A DNA stretch of 22,597 bases from Bacillota bacterium (lineage in GTDB: Bacteria; Bacillota; Clostridia; Acetivibrionales; DSM-1351). Where the stretch lies: contig JAEWAX010000087.1 in assembly GCA_023391425.1 (NCBI GenBank), forward strand, positions 1 to 22,597, written 5' to 3'. Below are positions 15,208 to 22,597 of this stretch, in pieces. How positions within the stretch are numbered: the stretch's first letter is position 1; every line of letters starts with the position of its first letter. Made by a program: the position numbers and the translations under genes. The notes under the pieces were generated by a model, which was not told the DNA's origin, searched no databases, and saw only the letters and a list, made by a program, of their open reading frames with translations.

Positions 15208-15265
15208 AAGCAGCAGTAATTATTGTAAGCACAATAAGTGATTTCAATGATTACTGCTGCTTTTT
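15208..15265 (+). terminator. Strong terminator after the GGDEF-EAL gene
   Basis: AAGCAGCAGTAAT (15208-15220) pairs perfectly over 13 bp with ATTACTGCTGCTT (15250-15262), followed by TTTTT. The loop contains a further TATTGT/ACAATA pairing. It lies 38 nt after the stop codon. Confidence 0.88.
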
Positions 15266-15336
15266 GTGGTATATGCTCAACATATTTTCTCAAAAAGCGA
15301 AAAATTTATTACATAAAATATTATATTATCAAACCA

Positions 15337-15365
15337 TTTACAATAAAAGGCTAATATGGTAATAT
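15337..15365 (+). promoter_or_regulatory. Probable promoter of the secreted repeat protein
   Basis: TTTACA (15337-15342), 17 bp, TAATAT (15360-15365). A perfect TATAAT at 15371-15376 is an alternative -10 but has no good partner. The leader would be about 28 nt. Confidence 0.5.
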
Positions 15366-15399
15366 ATGTATATAATTTATTTTGAGAGGAGAGGTCTAC

Positions 15400-17226
15400 A
15401 TGAAAAAACATCTTGCCCTTCTAGTAGTATTGTGTATGCTTTTTACCGGCTTTACTTCAATGATGGTAGTTCAAGCAGAGGAAGAAACATTACTTCCTGA
15501 GGTAAATGAGCGCTACATATGGTCTATAGCTGTTAATAACAACGGGTTGTTTGCAGCAGTAGCAGATTTCGGAACCATCAGGCTGACGAGCGATGGTGAG
15601 AATTGGGAGGCAGTTCAACTACCTACAGAGTATACCCTTAACTCAATTGCCAGTGATGGTGAAAAATTCGTAGCAGTAGGATGCTTTGGCATGATATTTA
15701 CTTCAAAGGACGGATATAATTGGGATGAAGTAATGCCATCAAAGTTTGAGTATGATCTTAACACTATCGTATGGAACGGCAAAACTTTTGTTGCCAGTGG
15801 TACTGGTGGAACAATTCTTAATTCAGAGGATGGCTATACGTGGAATGATGTATCTTTAGTTGATGTAAGCGATGATGCTAATGGTACAAGCTTATCTGCT
15901 AAAGCAAATATTATTAGTATGACATGGAATGAAAATTCATTTCTTGGTTTAACAAATAATGGGACAAGCATAAGGTCTGAAGATGCAACAAAGTGGGAAC
16001 TAGCAAAGATAGAAATTGAAGGCTCTAAAACTGCAGTTTCCTTAAATAGTGTTACCTATGGAAACGGTATGTTTGTAGCAGCTGGTAACAATGGTACTAT
16101 TGCAGTATCTGATGACGGCACACTTTGGAAAACAGTAGCGCAGGATAGCGAAGTTTTCTATAATTATGTAGGCTGGAATGGAAACGAGTTTATAGCGTCA
16201 GGAAGTCTTGGAACAATTAGCACGTCAAAAGATGGTATAGGATGGAATAAAATATACAAAGGTGGCACTTACGCATTGGTTGGATTTGCTACAATTAAAG
16301 ATTTCAGTATTGGCGTTGGGGAAGCTGGAGCAATAGCTCATATTCATTTTCCTGATGATGTAATTATAATTGAACCAGGATTCCCTAGAAGTTATCAGCT
16401 CTATGATGTTACTTATGGCAACAATACATATGTAGCAGTAGGTACAAGTGGAAGAATTCGTATTTCTAAGGATGATGGGCGGACTTGGACTGCATCTAAT
16501 GTTCCTAGAACGGGTAATCTCTTTGGCGTAGCTTATGGAAATGGTGTATTTATTGCTGTAGGTGATAATGGAACGATTATTCGTTCAACAGATAATGGTG
16601 CAAGCTGGACTCGTCCTGTTGAGGGATTGGGAACTAATTTCTCTGGTGTATCCTATTTGAATGGAAAATTCTTTGCAACTGGTAGTGCTGGTGCAATATA
16701 TGTTTCCTCAAACGGAGGTGTTACATGGAATGACTGTGTAGTTACACCAAGCGTAAAAGTGGACAAGATAGAGTATGGAAATGGTGTTTATGTAGCAGTC
16801 GGAGATCAAGGCAAAATTTATAGATCTACAGATGGAGTAAATTGGACTTTGCAGAACTCAAATGTCACAAGTGATTTGAATAATATCGAATGGACAGGTA
16901 GTCTGTTTATAGCCGTTGGGGATAACGGAAAGATACTAACCTCTCCAGATGGTAAGACATGGACAATAAGCCTTTCTGGTATAGATGCACAGTGGAAAGA
17001 TATTACCTTTGGTAACAATGCCAGTGGTTACAAAATAGTCGTTGTAGGTGCTAATGGCAAAACATATGGCTCTAACGATGGAATAAGGTGGTATCCTGTT
17101 GCTTCCCAAATACCTACAAACATAAACGGAACAGTATGGGGTAACGGAAAATATGTTTCTGTAGGCTGCTATGAAAGGGTTACTGTTTCAACAGATGGAA
17201 GTATATGGGGAAGAGTATATATTTAA
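15400..17226 (+). CDS. Secreted beta-propeller-type repeat protein (BNR/YCF48-like repeats)
   Basis: A 608-aa secreted protein. A signal peptide (1-25, lysine-rich start, hydrophobic core, ending VVQA before EEE) is followed by 13 repeats of about 40-45 aa, each with a core like YGNGVFIAVGDNGTIIRSTD and a GxxW turn. The tryptophan-bearing turns include GENWEAV, GYNWDEV, GYTWNDV, GTLWKTV, GRTWTAS, GASWTRP, GVNWTLQ and GKTWTIS. Such repeats form beta-propeller blades; 13 suggests two propellers in tandem, with a break near residue 330 (IIIEPGFPRSY). No S-layer, sortase or dockerin anchor is visible, so it is probably released. The ATG at 15400 has GAGGAGAGG at 15386-15393. The function is unknown; similar proteins are common in cellulolytic clostridia. 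Confidence 0.87.
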   Translation: MKKHLALLVVLCMLFTGFTSMMVVQAEEETLLPEVNERYIWSIAVNNNGLFAAVADFGTIRLTSDGENWEAVQLPTEYTLNSIASDGEKFVAVGCFGMIFTSKDGYNWDEVMPSKFEYDLNTIVWNGKTFVASGTGGTILNSEDGYTWNDVSLVDVSDDANGTSLSAKANIISMTWNENSFLGLTNNGTSIRSEDATKWELAKIEIEGSKTAVSLNSVTYGNGMFVAAGNNGTIAVSDDGTLWKTVAQDSEVFYNYVGWNGNEFIASGSLGTISTSKDGIGWNKIYKGGTYALVGFATIKDFSIGVGEAGAIAHIHFPDDVIIIEPGFPRSYQLYDVTYGNNTYVAVGTSGRIRISKDDGRTWTASNVPRTGNLFGVAYGNGVFIAVGDNGTIIRSTDNGASWTRPVEGLGTNFSGVSYLNGKFFATGSAGAIYVSSNGGVTWNDCVVTPSVKVDKIEYGNGVYVAVGDQGKIYRSTDGVNWTLQNSNVTSDLNNIEWTGSLFIAVGDNGKILTSPDGKTWTISLSGIDAQWKDITFGNNASGYKIVVVGANGKTYGSNDGIRWYPVASQIPTNINGTVWGNGKYVSVGCYERVTVSTDGSIWGRVYI

Positions 17227-17265
17227 ACTCAACTTAGAATTATTTTAAAATCAGGTTAAGATGAT

Positions 17266-17330
17266 AAATCCTTTTCTTGTGTAAATTCGTTATACTCTAT
17301 ATAACATTTTACATGAGAAAAGGATTTTTT
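17266..17330 (+). repeat. Dispersed hairpin repeat, copy 2 (likely terminator)
   Basis: AAATCCTTTTCT pairs perfectly with AGAAAAGGATTT (12 bp), continued by TGTAAA/TTTACA and GTTATA/TATAAC, ending in a run of six T. It matches the element at 8034-8102 over most of its length. Located 40 nt after the secreted repeat protein, it probably acts here as that gene's terminator. Confidence 0.8.
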
Positions 17331-17424
17331 ATATGATATTTTGGTTCTATGAAACCAGTAAAAGTTATAGAAATATGAGAAGGATAATTTACTTAAAAAT
17401 TTACTCAAAAATAGAAAAAGCTTG

Positions 17425-17477
17425 TTGACAGAAATAAGAAATAGAAGTAATATTATTATGTGCATATGCACATAATA
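17425..17477 (+). promoter_or_regulatory. Promoter with perfect 24-bp operator palindrome for DUF134-Mrp
   Basis: TTGACA (17425-17430), 17 bp, TAATAT (17448-17453) is directly followed by a perfect 24-bp palindrome (17454-17477), centre GCATATGC, half-site TATTATGTGCAT. The palindrome covers the expected transcription start, the classic position for a repressor site. Confidence 0.8.
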
Positions 17478-17513
17478 TAGATAAGCGTTGTAAACTAAAG
17501 TTTTATTGGATTA

Positions 17514-17553
17514 CTAAGCTTCAAGTGGAGTAAAAATTCCACCCGAAGCTTAG
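17514..17553 (+). promoter_or_regulatory. Leader hairpin upstream of the DUF134 gene
   Basis: CTAAGCTTC (17514-17522) pairs with GAAGCTTAG (17545-17553), and inside it GTGGA (17525-17529) with TCCAC (17538-17542). No T-run follows, so it is not a terminator. It lies in the 5' leader, 34 nt before the DUF134 ribosome binding site. Confidence 0.55.
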
Positions 17554-17596
17554 AAATCTGGTTATGTTTTGCTTCGCATTAAGCGTAGGTGATTAA

Positions 17597-17968
17597 ATGC
17601 CAAGACCGAGAAAATGTAGAATGGTTGGTTTTGTACCTCATAATCAGTGTTTTCATCCACAATTGAATACTCAAGCGGAAGTAGTTCTGAGTATAGAGGA
17701 GGTTGAAGCAATAAGGCTATCTGATTTTCTTGAAATGGAACAGGATAGTGCTGCAGAGAGTATGAAGGTTTCAAGGGGAACTTTTCAGAGAATTATCAAA
17801 TCGGCTAGAAACAAGACAGCAGATGCACTTGTTCATGGTAAAACCATTAGAATTGATGGTGGAAACTATGAACTATTAACAGGAAAGGCCTGCTGCAAAA
17901 GGCGAAGTGGAAATTGCAGTCACGATGGCTGTGAAAAATGTGAAACTTGTGAGGATTGCAGAACATAG
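17597..17968 (+). CDS. DUF134 (UPF0251) family DNA-binding protein with Cys-rich tail
   Basis: A 123-aa predicted DNA-binding protein. The family opening MPRPRKCRMVGFVP is present, then LSIEEVEAIRLSDFLEMEQD and a sigma-region-4-like helix-turn-helix (about 48-75, SAAESMKVSRGTFQRIIKSA). The tail after residue 97 is cysteine-rich: C99, C100, C107, C112, C115, C118, C121 in SHDGCEKCETCEDC, a likely iron-sulfur or metal site. DUF134 genes are often found next to Mrp- and NifX-like genes, as here. It may bind the palindrome at 17454-17477, but this is inference. AGGTGA (17587-17592) precedes the ATG. The end of the gene merges into degenerate 33-bp repeats. Confidence 0.9.
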   Translation: MPRPRKCRMVGFVPHNQCFHPQLNTQAEVVLSIEEVEAIRLSDFLEMEQDSAAESMKVSRGTFQRIIKSARNKTADALVHGKTIRIDGGNYELLTGKACCKRRSGNCSHDGCEKCETCEDCRT

Positions 17969-18151
17969 AACGAAATGAGTGGGAACCGCGAGGATTGCAG
18001 AAAATAGAAAGGCAATAAGTACTAAGATACAGAGAATGGTAATACAACAAATTTGAATATTACAGAAGTAGAAAAGTAATTAATTTCGAATATTGCAGAA
18101 AATAGAAAAGCAATAAATGTAAAGATTGCATTAAAAAATTATAATAAATAG
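17951..18151 (+). repeat. Degenerate tandem repeats of about 33 bp
   Basis: Units resembling GATTGCAGAAAATAGAAA recur with starts near 17951, 17990, 18024, 18055, 18088 and 18121, giving spacings of 39, 34, 31, 33 and 33 nt. The first unit encodes the final CEDCRT of the DUF134 protein; the second, GAGGATTGCAGAA, repeats the EDCR codons in another frame. The units decay in both directions and fill most of the 198-nt gap before the Mrp-like gene. Confidence 0.65.
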
Positions 18152-18166
18152 TATGAGGTGGAGAGA

Positions 18167-19432
18167 ATGAGTGATAATGGTTGCAGTTGTGGAAGTACAG
18201 ATTGTGGAAGTGCAGATTGCGGAGGTTCATGTTCATCAGGGGGCTGTGGAAGTAAACCACAGAGCTTGATTGAAAAAACACATGAACTAAATTCAATTAA
18301 AAGAGTAATTGGTATTGTTAGTGGAAAAGGAGGCGTGGGGAAATCACTAGTAACATCAATGTTAGCAGTGAAGATGCGCAGAAAGGGCTTTAACGTTGGT
18401 ATCTTGGATGCCGATATTACTGGACCGTCTATTCCGAAAGTTTTTGGGATTAATGACAAAGCTCAAGGAAGTGAATTGGGGATGTATCCTCAAAAATCAA
18501 AAAATGGTATCGGTGTAATGTCAGTAAACCTTCTTCTTGATAAAGATGATTCACCTGTAATATGGAGAGGGCCAGTTATTGCAGGAGTTGTGAAGCAATT
18601 CTGGACTGATGTTATTTGGGGTGACGTTGATTTCTTGTTCCTAGATATGCCACCAGGTACAGGAGATGTTCCACTAACTGTTTTTCAATCAATACCATTA
18701 GACGGTATCGTAATTGTTACATCACCTCAAGACCTAGTTTCTTTGATAGTTAAGAAAGCTTATAATATGGCAAAAACAATGAATATTCCGATACTGGGCA
18801 TTGTTGAAAATATGAGCTATTTAAAATGTCCTGATTGTGGCAAGGAAATAAAACTCTTTGGAGATAGTAAAATAGATGCTGTTGCGCAAAGCTTAGGTTT
18901 ACAAGTACTTGGCAAGATGCCAATTGACCCTACAGTAGCAGAACTATGTGATAAGGGTGAAGTAGAGAAGGTTGATAATGATTACTTATCAGAAGCTGTT
19001 TCATATATTGAAAAGAATTTAGGTATATCGAAGGAGACCAAGACTATGAAAATTGCAATTCCAACTGAAGGAACTAATGTATCTTCACATTTTGGAAAGT
19101 GCGAAAACTTTACTATTGTAGATCTTGAAAATTTCACTATAAAAAACAAGGTATGCATAAGCACAGAAGGACATCAACATGGACTACTTCCTGCATTCCT
19201 TGTATCACATGGGGTAAATGCAGTTATAGCTGGTGGAATGGGTGAAGGCGCTAGACAAAATCTTGTAAAAAATAATATCGAGATTATATCAGGTGCCAGT
19301 GGAGATATCGACCAAGTAATTAGCGCCTACCTAGAAGGAAGCTTAAAATCCATTGACACAGGCTGTGCTGGACATGGACATTCTCATGGACACGAGCATG
19401 GAGAAGGCGGATGTAGTTGCGGGGGACACTAA
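18167..19432 (+). CDS. Mrp/NBP35-type P-loop ATPase fused to a NifX-like domain
   Basis: A 421-aa fusion. A Cys-rich head (residues 6-27, CSCGSTDCGSADCGGSC) leads to an Mrp/NBP35 ATPase (about 44-288) with deviant Walker A SGKGGVGKS (52-60), FLFLDMPPGTGD (157-167) and the CxxC pair C221/C224 in LKCPDCGKE, used to hold a transferable iron-sulfur cluster. From M294, MKIAIPTEGTNVSSHFGKCE starts a NifX/NifB-associated cofactor-binding domain, ending in a His-Cys-rich tail (HGHSHGHEHGEGGCSCGGH). It likely acts in iron-sulfur or metal cofactor handling in the cytoplasm. I chose ATG 18167 (GAGGTG at 18155-18160) over GTG 18158, which is in the ribosome binding site. Confidence 0.93.
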   Translation: MSDNGCSCGSTDCGSADCGGSCSSGGCGSKPQSLIEKTHELNSIKRVIGIVSGKGGVGKSLVTSMLAVKMRRKGFNVGILDADITGPSIPKVFGINDKAQGSELGMYPQKSKNGIGVMSVNLLLDKDDSPVIWRGPVIAGVVKQFWTDVIWGDVDFLFLDMPPGTGDVPLTVFQSIPLDGIVIVTSPQDLVSLIVKKAYNMAKTMNIPILGIVENMSYLKCPDCGKEIKLFGDSKIDAVAQSLGLQVLGKMPIDPTVAELCDKGEVEKVDNDYLSEAVSYIEKNLGISKETKTMKIAIPTEGTNVSSHFGKCENFTIVDLENFTIKNKVCISTEGHQHGLLPAFLVSHGVNAVIAGGMGEGARQNLVKNNIEIISGASGDIDQVISAYLEGSLKSIDTGCAGHGHSHGHEHGEGGCSCGGH

Positions 19433-19470
19433 AAAACGGGATAGGGAAAAATTGTGTAAAGAATAAATTA

Positions 19471-19505
19471 AGGTCAAAACCAGGTTCAAAACCAAGGTCA
19501 AGACC
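19471..19505 (+). repeat. Short tandem repeat in the gap after the Mrp-like gene
   Basis: Three copies of a 12-bp unit of form AGGTCAARACC, with small variations, lie in a row about 40 nt after the stop. No function is apparent. Confidence 0.6.
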
Positions 19506-19601
19506 GTTTAAAGGTACGACTTATGTAAAAGCAAGACTGTAATATAAGATTAACACCATAAAAAATTAAAAACATAAATGGTGAATAAAACATTTTCTAT
19601 T

Positions 19602-19643
19602 AAAAAGCAAGCTCTGTCTTAAATCGACAGAACTTGCTTTTTT
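19602..19643 (+). terminator. Strong terminator of the DUF134-Mrp operon
   Basis: AAAAAGCAAG (19602-19611) pairs with CTTGCTTTTT, and CTGTC (19614-19618) with GACAG (19626-19630), ending in TTTTTT. It is a textbook intrinsic terminator, about 170 nt after the stop. Its A-tract makes it potentially bidirectional. Confidence 0.88.
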
Positions 19644-19686
19644 AGCTTATTTGGATGAATAAATACCATCAATAGGAGGAATTGGA

Positions 19687-19746
19687 ATGTTTATGTCGAA
19701 TAATATTCGGATAAATATAATGAGGAACCTGTTGACTGAGTGCTGA
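19687..19746 (+). CDS. Possible 19-codon mini-ORF with a strong ribosome binding site
   Basis: GGAGGA (19675-19680) lies 6 nt before ATG 19687; the frame reads MFMSNNIRINIMRNLLTEC and stops at TGA 19744. It could be a leader peptide or the remnant of a lost gene. The rest of the 19644-19931 gap has a 10-bp tandem repeat (19775-19794, GTTAAAGGCA twice) and no other feature I can name. Start signal is clear, but the peptide resembles nothing known to me. Confidence 0.25.
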   Translation: MFMSNNIRINIMRNLLTEC

Positions 19747-19931
19747 AGGGCTTGGGGCTATGGCGTAAGGGGAAGTTAAAGGCAGTTAAAGGCAGTTGCA
19801 TGTCCCTAGAAGGATTTATATTAGATAGGCATTTATGTATATAAGAATTATTGACTGTAGAATTGCTCCAAAGTAACTCAAGAAAGATTAATTAAAGTTT
19901 TGCAGAAAATGTATTACATGGAGGATTAATT

Positions 19932-20795
19932 ATGGATACAAAAAAGGAATTTAGAGAAATACAAAAGAAAGAAGTACCTTTCTCAAACTTTATTGATTTC
20001 TTACACGCATGTGTTGGCGATGATAGATTTAAAAGTAGATTTGAATTTGTAAACTCGACTAAAACAAAAGTCTCTATTGTAGGTATTTGTTTAAAAGAAT
20101 TCTTTAGCCAGATACAACTATATCAGAAAGAAGTTGAAATACTAAAGACAGATGGATATGTGGATGGTTTACAACATCTTACGTTAATAGTTAAATATGA
20201 GACATTTCTGAATTCTATTTATAGCCTTATGGAAAATATTGCGCAGATTATATTCTCCCTTTACCCAAAGAAGTCATTACCAAGAATGTTTCATGAACAA
20301 AAAGATCGTATATTAAAGGATTCTACAATAGATACAGGTTATTCAAAGATTCTTGAGAAATTAGAGTGGTATGATGAAGTGCGATCTATGAGGTCTGAAT
20401 TTACACACTTCTTGACCGGAATGCTAGTATCTTTTGAGGATGATATACCAGGCTATATAAATAAACCAAAGAGCCAACGAAAAGATACTCTTGAAAAGAT
20501 TGAGATAAAAAACGTCATTCAACATGCACAGTACATTTATGACAATCTGGTTAAATTTTTGGAGGCATTTGGAAAACACTTTATAGATTTAATAAATAGG
20601 GATGTGAGAGTGCTAGAGATATGCGGATTAACACAAGATTTTTTTGTTGGTACTAAATTGATTTCTTATAATGAAAAAAAAGATGGAAAGGCTGGAATTT
20701 GTCAAACATTTAAATTAGATTGCCCAAAAGCTAATGATTGTGAAGCACGTAAAAATACAGATTTAGAAACTGGACAAGAGCGTAATACCATCTGA
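19932..20795 (+). CDS. HEPN-like domain protein (uncharacterised)
   Basis: A 287-aa mostly helical cytoplasmic protein. It resembles Cthe_2314-like HEPN proteins: long helices at about 65-110 and 135-165, with RSEFTH at residues 154-159 matching the R-x4-H motif of HEPN ribonucleases. The C-terminal region (about 225-270) is a different, beta-rich segment with C257, C264 and C270 in GICQTFKLDCPKANDC, possibly metal-binding. GGAGG (19920-19924) precedes the ATG by 7 nt. No toxin-antitoxin or minimal nucleotidyltransferase partner is adjacent. Whether it is an active RNase is unknown; many HEPN relatives are structural. The domain call is moderate; an unrelated helical protein with a chance R-x4-H is possible. 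Confidence 0.65.
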   Translation: MDTKKEFREIQKKEVPFSNFIDFLHACVGDDRFKSRFEFVNSTKTKVSIVGICLKEFFSQIQLYQKEVEILKTDGYVDGLQHLTLIVKYETFLNSIYSLMENIAQIIFSLYPKKSLPRMFHEQKDRILKDSTIDTGYSKILEKLEWYDEVRSMRSEFTHFLTGMLVSFEDDIPGYINKPKSQRKDTLEKIEIKNVIQHAQYIYDNLVKFLEAFGKHFIDLINRDVRVLEICGLTQDFFVGTKLISYNEKKDGKAGICQTFKLDCPKANDCEARKNTDLETGQERNTI

Positions 20796-20871
20796 TGTAA
20801 TGAAAAATTAACTGTCTTTCCACAGGATTTTCATGTACAATAATAGCAAAATATGTATTGGGAGGTTTAAT

Positions 20872-22597
20872 GTGCTAAAACGGTTAACTTCATTTATTCT
20901 TGTAATATGTTGTTTAATAATTTTTATGGGAATAACAAAAGATGATGTGTATGCAAAAACGCAACCACCAAAATATAAGATGGCAGTAACTATAAGAGAC
21001 AAGATAGTTGCACTTAAAACTGATGGAACTCTTTGGGAGTGGTACTATCCAAAAACTAACTATCTAAATTTGAAATCCGTAAATTTTCAGCAAATAAAGG
21101 GTATATCAAATGTTAAATCTTTTGTTTCAAATGAAAATTTTACACTAGTACTTAAAACTGATGGAACTGTATGGGGATGGGGTAATAATGAATGTGGACA
21201 GCTGGGTGATGGAACATTTGTTAAGAGAAGTAAACCTGTGAGGGCAAAAAATATAAGTAAAATAAAGGAACTCACTATATATCAAAAACATTCGATGGCA
21301 CTGAAAGATGACGGCACGGTTTGGGTCTGGGGTGATGCGGGATATGGTACAAAATCTTCAAATGGTTCTATTAATTCTCCTGTTAAAGTTAAGGAATTGA
21401 AACAAGTTAAATCAATTGCAACCGGGGAGGCTTTTTTTGCAGCACTCAAAAATGATGGCACTATTTGGACATGGGGATATGACGATGAAGATGTAATGGG
21501 ACATAAATATCAAAATAATTGTCCAAAACAAATTCAAATACCAAATATAAAAGATATTATTGCTATATCCGCAGGTTCACGATATACAATGGCATTGAAG
21601 AAGGATGGGACTGTATATGAATGGGGTAAGGGTTTTCATACGTTCCAATATAGAAATTATTCCTACAAAGATCCGATAATTAAAGGGCTAAATAATGTAA
21701 GCAAAATATTTGCAGGTGAAGAAGTAAACTTTATTATAAAAAAAGACGGAACAGTTTGGACATGGGGTTTTAATCAGCATGGACAACTGGGCGATGGAAG
21801 CCTTAAAAATAAAGAAATGCCCGAAGAATTAAATACAATTGATAAGGTTGCTCAGATATCTACTGATTATTTACATACTGTTTTTGTAAAAAGTGACGGG
21901 ACAATCTGGTTTTGTGGGTATAAATGTGATCATCCTGAAATCACCCCATATTATTTAGTGAATCCGATTACTTTAAAAACTTTGAAGAATGTCAAAGAAG
22001 TTTCTGCTAACATTGAGCTTTCAGCCACATTAAAAATGGATGGAACTGTATGGGTATGGGGCGACTTTAGATTCGTTGAAAAGGGTGGAGTAATTATTAA
22101 ATTACCTAAGTTGGTTAAAGGGTTAGATAATGTAAAGTCGATAGAGACTGGAAGGAATTTTTTTACAGTATTAAAATTTGACGGAACAGTTTGGGCGTGG
22201 GGAAATTTAACGGGCGAGTTAGGTAACAGTATGTATGTTTCTCAGTCAAGTCCTATAAAAGTACCCGTGTTAGAGAATGTAAAAGAAATTACTTCAGACT
22301 TTTTTACATTAGCAATTAAAAATGATGGGACAGTATGGGGCTTCGGTGGTGGAGATACCGAACCTTACGATACTGGAATTTCTGCAGAAAAAAATCTTTT
22401 AGCACCTCAGCAGATTAAAGGACTCAAAGATATAAAAAAAGTAGATATATCTGATTATGTCTATGCAATAGCTTTGGGTAATGATGGCTCTTTATGGCGT
22501 TGGATATATAAAAAAGAAGCTCCCAAAAAGGTAGAAGGCATTAATGACATAGTGAATATTGAGAATGGAGTCATTCTTAAAAATGATGGGACTTTAT
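20872..22597 (+). CDS. Secreted RCC1-repeat protein (5' part; runs off the window)
   Basis: The frame is open for 575 codons to the last base. The start is GTG at 20872 with GGAGG at 20861-20865; the overlapping ATG at 20870 stops after two codons. A signal peptide (1-28, ending VYA before KTQ) is followed by at least 12 RCC1-type repeats with cores such as LKTDGTVWGWG, LKDDGTVWVWG, KKDGTVWTWG and LKFDGTVWAWG, some with GQLGDG. RCC1 repeats form seven-bladed propellers, so more than one propeller is present. Blade spacing varies from about 40 to 60 residues. It is the second secreted propeller-type protein here, not homologous in repeat sequence to the one at 15400. Surface role unknown; anchors may lie beyond the window. 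Confidence 0.9.
   Translation, partial: MLKRLTSFILVICCLIIFMGITKDDVYAKTQPPKYKMAVTIRDKIVALKTDGTLWEWYYPKTNYLNLKSVNFQQIKGISNVKSFVSNENFTLVLKTDGTVWGWGNNECGQLGDGTFVKRSKPVRAKNISKIKELTIYQKHSMALKDDGTVWVWGDAGYGTKSSNGSINSPVKVKELKQVKSIATGEAFFAALKNDGTIWTWGYDDEDVMGHKYQNNCPKQIQIPNIKDIIAISAGSRYTMALKKDGTVYEWGKGFHTFQYRNYSYKDPIIKGLNNVSKIFAGEEVNFIIKKDGTVWTWGFNQHGQLGDGSLKNKEMPEELNTIDKVAQISTDYLHTVFVKSDGTIWFCGYKCDHPEITPYYLVNPITLKTLKNVKEVSANIELSATLKMDGTVWVWGDFRFVEKGGVIIKLPKLVKGLDNVKSIETGRNFFTVLKFDGTVWAWGNLTGELGNSMYVSQSSPIKVPVLENVKEITSDFFTLAIKNDGTVWGFGGGDTEPYDTGISAEKNLLAPQQIKGLKDIKKVDISDYVYAIALGNDGSLWRWIYKKEAPKKVEGINDIVNIENGVILKNDGTL

Noticed and set aside
17951..18151. Degenerate repeats as a CRISPR array
   Set aside because: Units are imperfect, contain no constant repeat with unique spacers, and no cas gene is near.
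18139..18459. Minus-strand ORF opposite the Mrp-like gene start
   Set aside because: Composition mirrors the Cys/Gly-rich codons and P-loop of the real gene on the other strand; no ribosome binding site.
19747..19830. Locally GC-richer patch as a riboswitch before the HEPN-like gene
   Set aside because: No conserved riboswitch core or stable fold could be drawn by eye.

Overview
The window is AT-rich DNA with clostridial-style genes: strong GGAGG-type ribosome binding sites, frequent TTG and GTG starts, sigma-A-like promoters (TTGACA, 17 bp, TATNAT) and Gram-positive secreted proteins without lipoprotein or outer-membrane features. The best guess is a mesophilic member of the Clostridia, possibly related to Ruminiclostridium or the Lachnospiraceae; this rests on gene content, not on a marker gene.

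Layout. Positions 1-264 hold the end of a dihydroorotate dehydrogenase (pyrD), followed by a histidine phosphatase (399-1094), a 275-bp imperfect palindrome (1106-1380) and a divergent orotate-phosphoribosyltransferase-like gene (1437-2291). Next come a secreted or membrane-anchored DUF1287 protein with an EF-hand-like loop (2645-3343) and a YbaK-type deacylase (3427-3906).

The centre (3935-11772) is an envelope-stress or peptide-resistance type region. It has a response regulator, a BcrA-like ATPase, an ABC-2 permease and a histidine kinase (3935-7564). Then comes a small membrane protein (7663-7941) and a tightly overlapping operon of ECF sigma factor, six-TM membrane protein, ABC ATPase and ABC-2 permease (8123-11376). 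A second copy of the small membrane protein follows (11485-11772). Each ABC module is thus followed by one paralogue of the same uncharacterised 92-95 aa protein, each with its own near-consensus promoter. This is the best candidate here for an undescribed functional unit. The sigma gene has no ATG, GTG or TTG start and appears to begin at CTG, behind a good ribosome binding site.

On the minus strand there is a DUF486 small transporter-like protein (11897-12253). On the plus strand follow an extracytoplasmic-sensor GGDEF-EAL protein (12594-15170) and a secreted protein with 13 beta-propeller-type repeats (15400-17226). A promoter with a perfect 24-bp palindrome drives DUF134 plus an Mrp/NBP35 ATPase fused to a NifX-like domain (17597-19432). 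The window ends with a HEPN-like protein (19932-20795) and a secreted RCC1-repeat protein that runs off the end (20872-22597).

Non-coding structure is rich: several strong terminators, a promoter nested inside a terminator hairpin (11396-11454), a hairpin repeat present twice (8034-8102 and 17266-17330), degenerate 33-bp repeats after DUF134, and a 35-bp tandem duplication that separates the first permease from its kinase. No tRNA, rRNA, CRISPR array, transposase or phage gene was seen.
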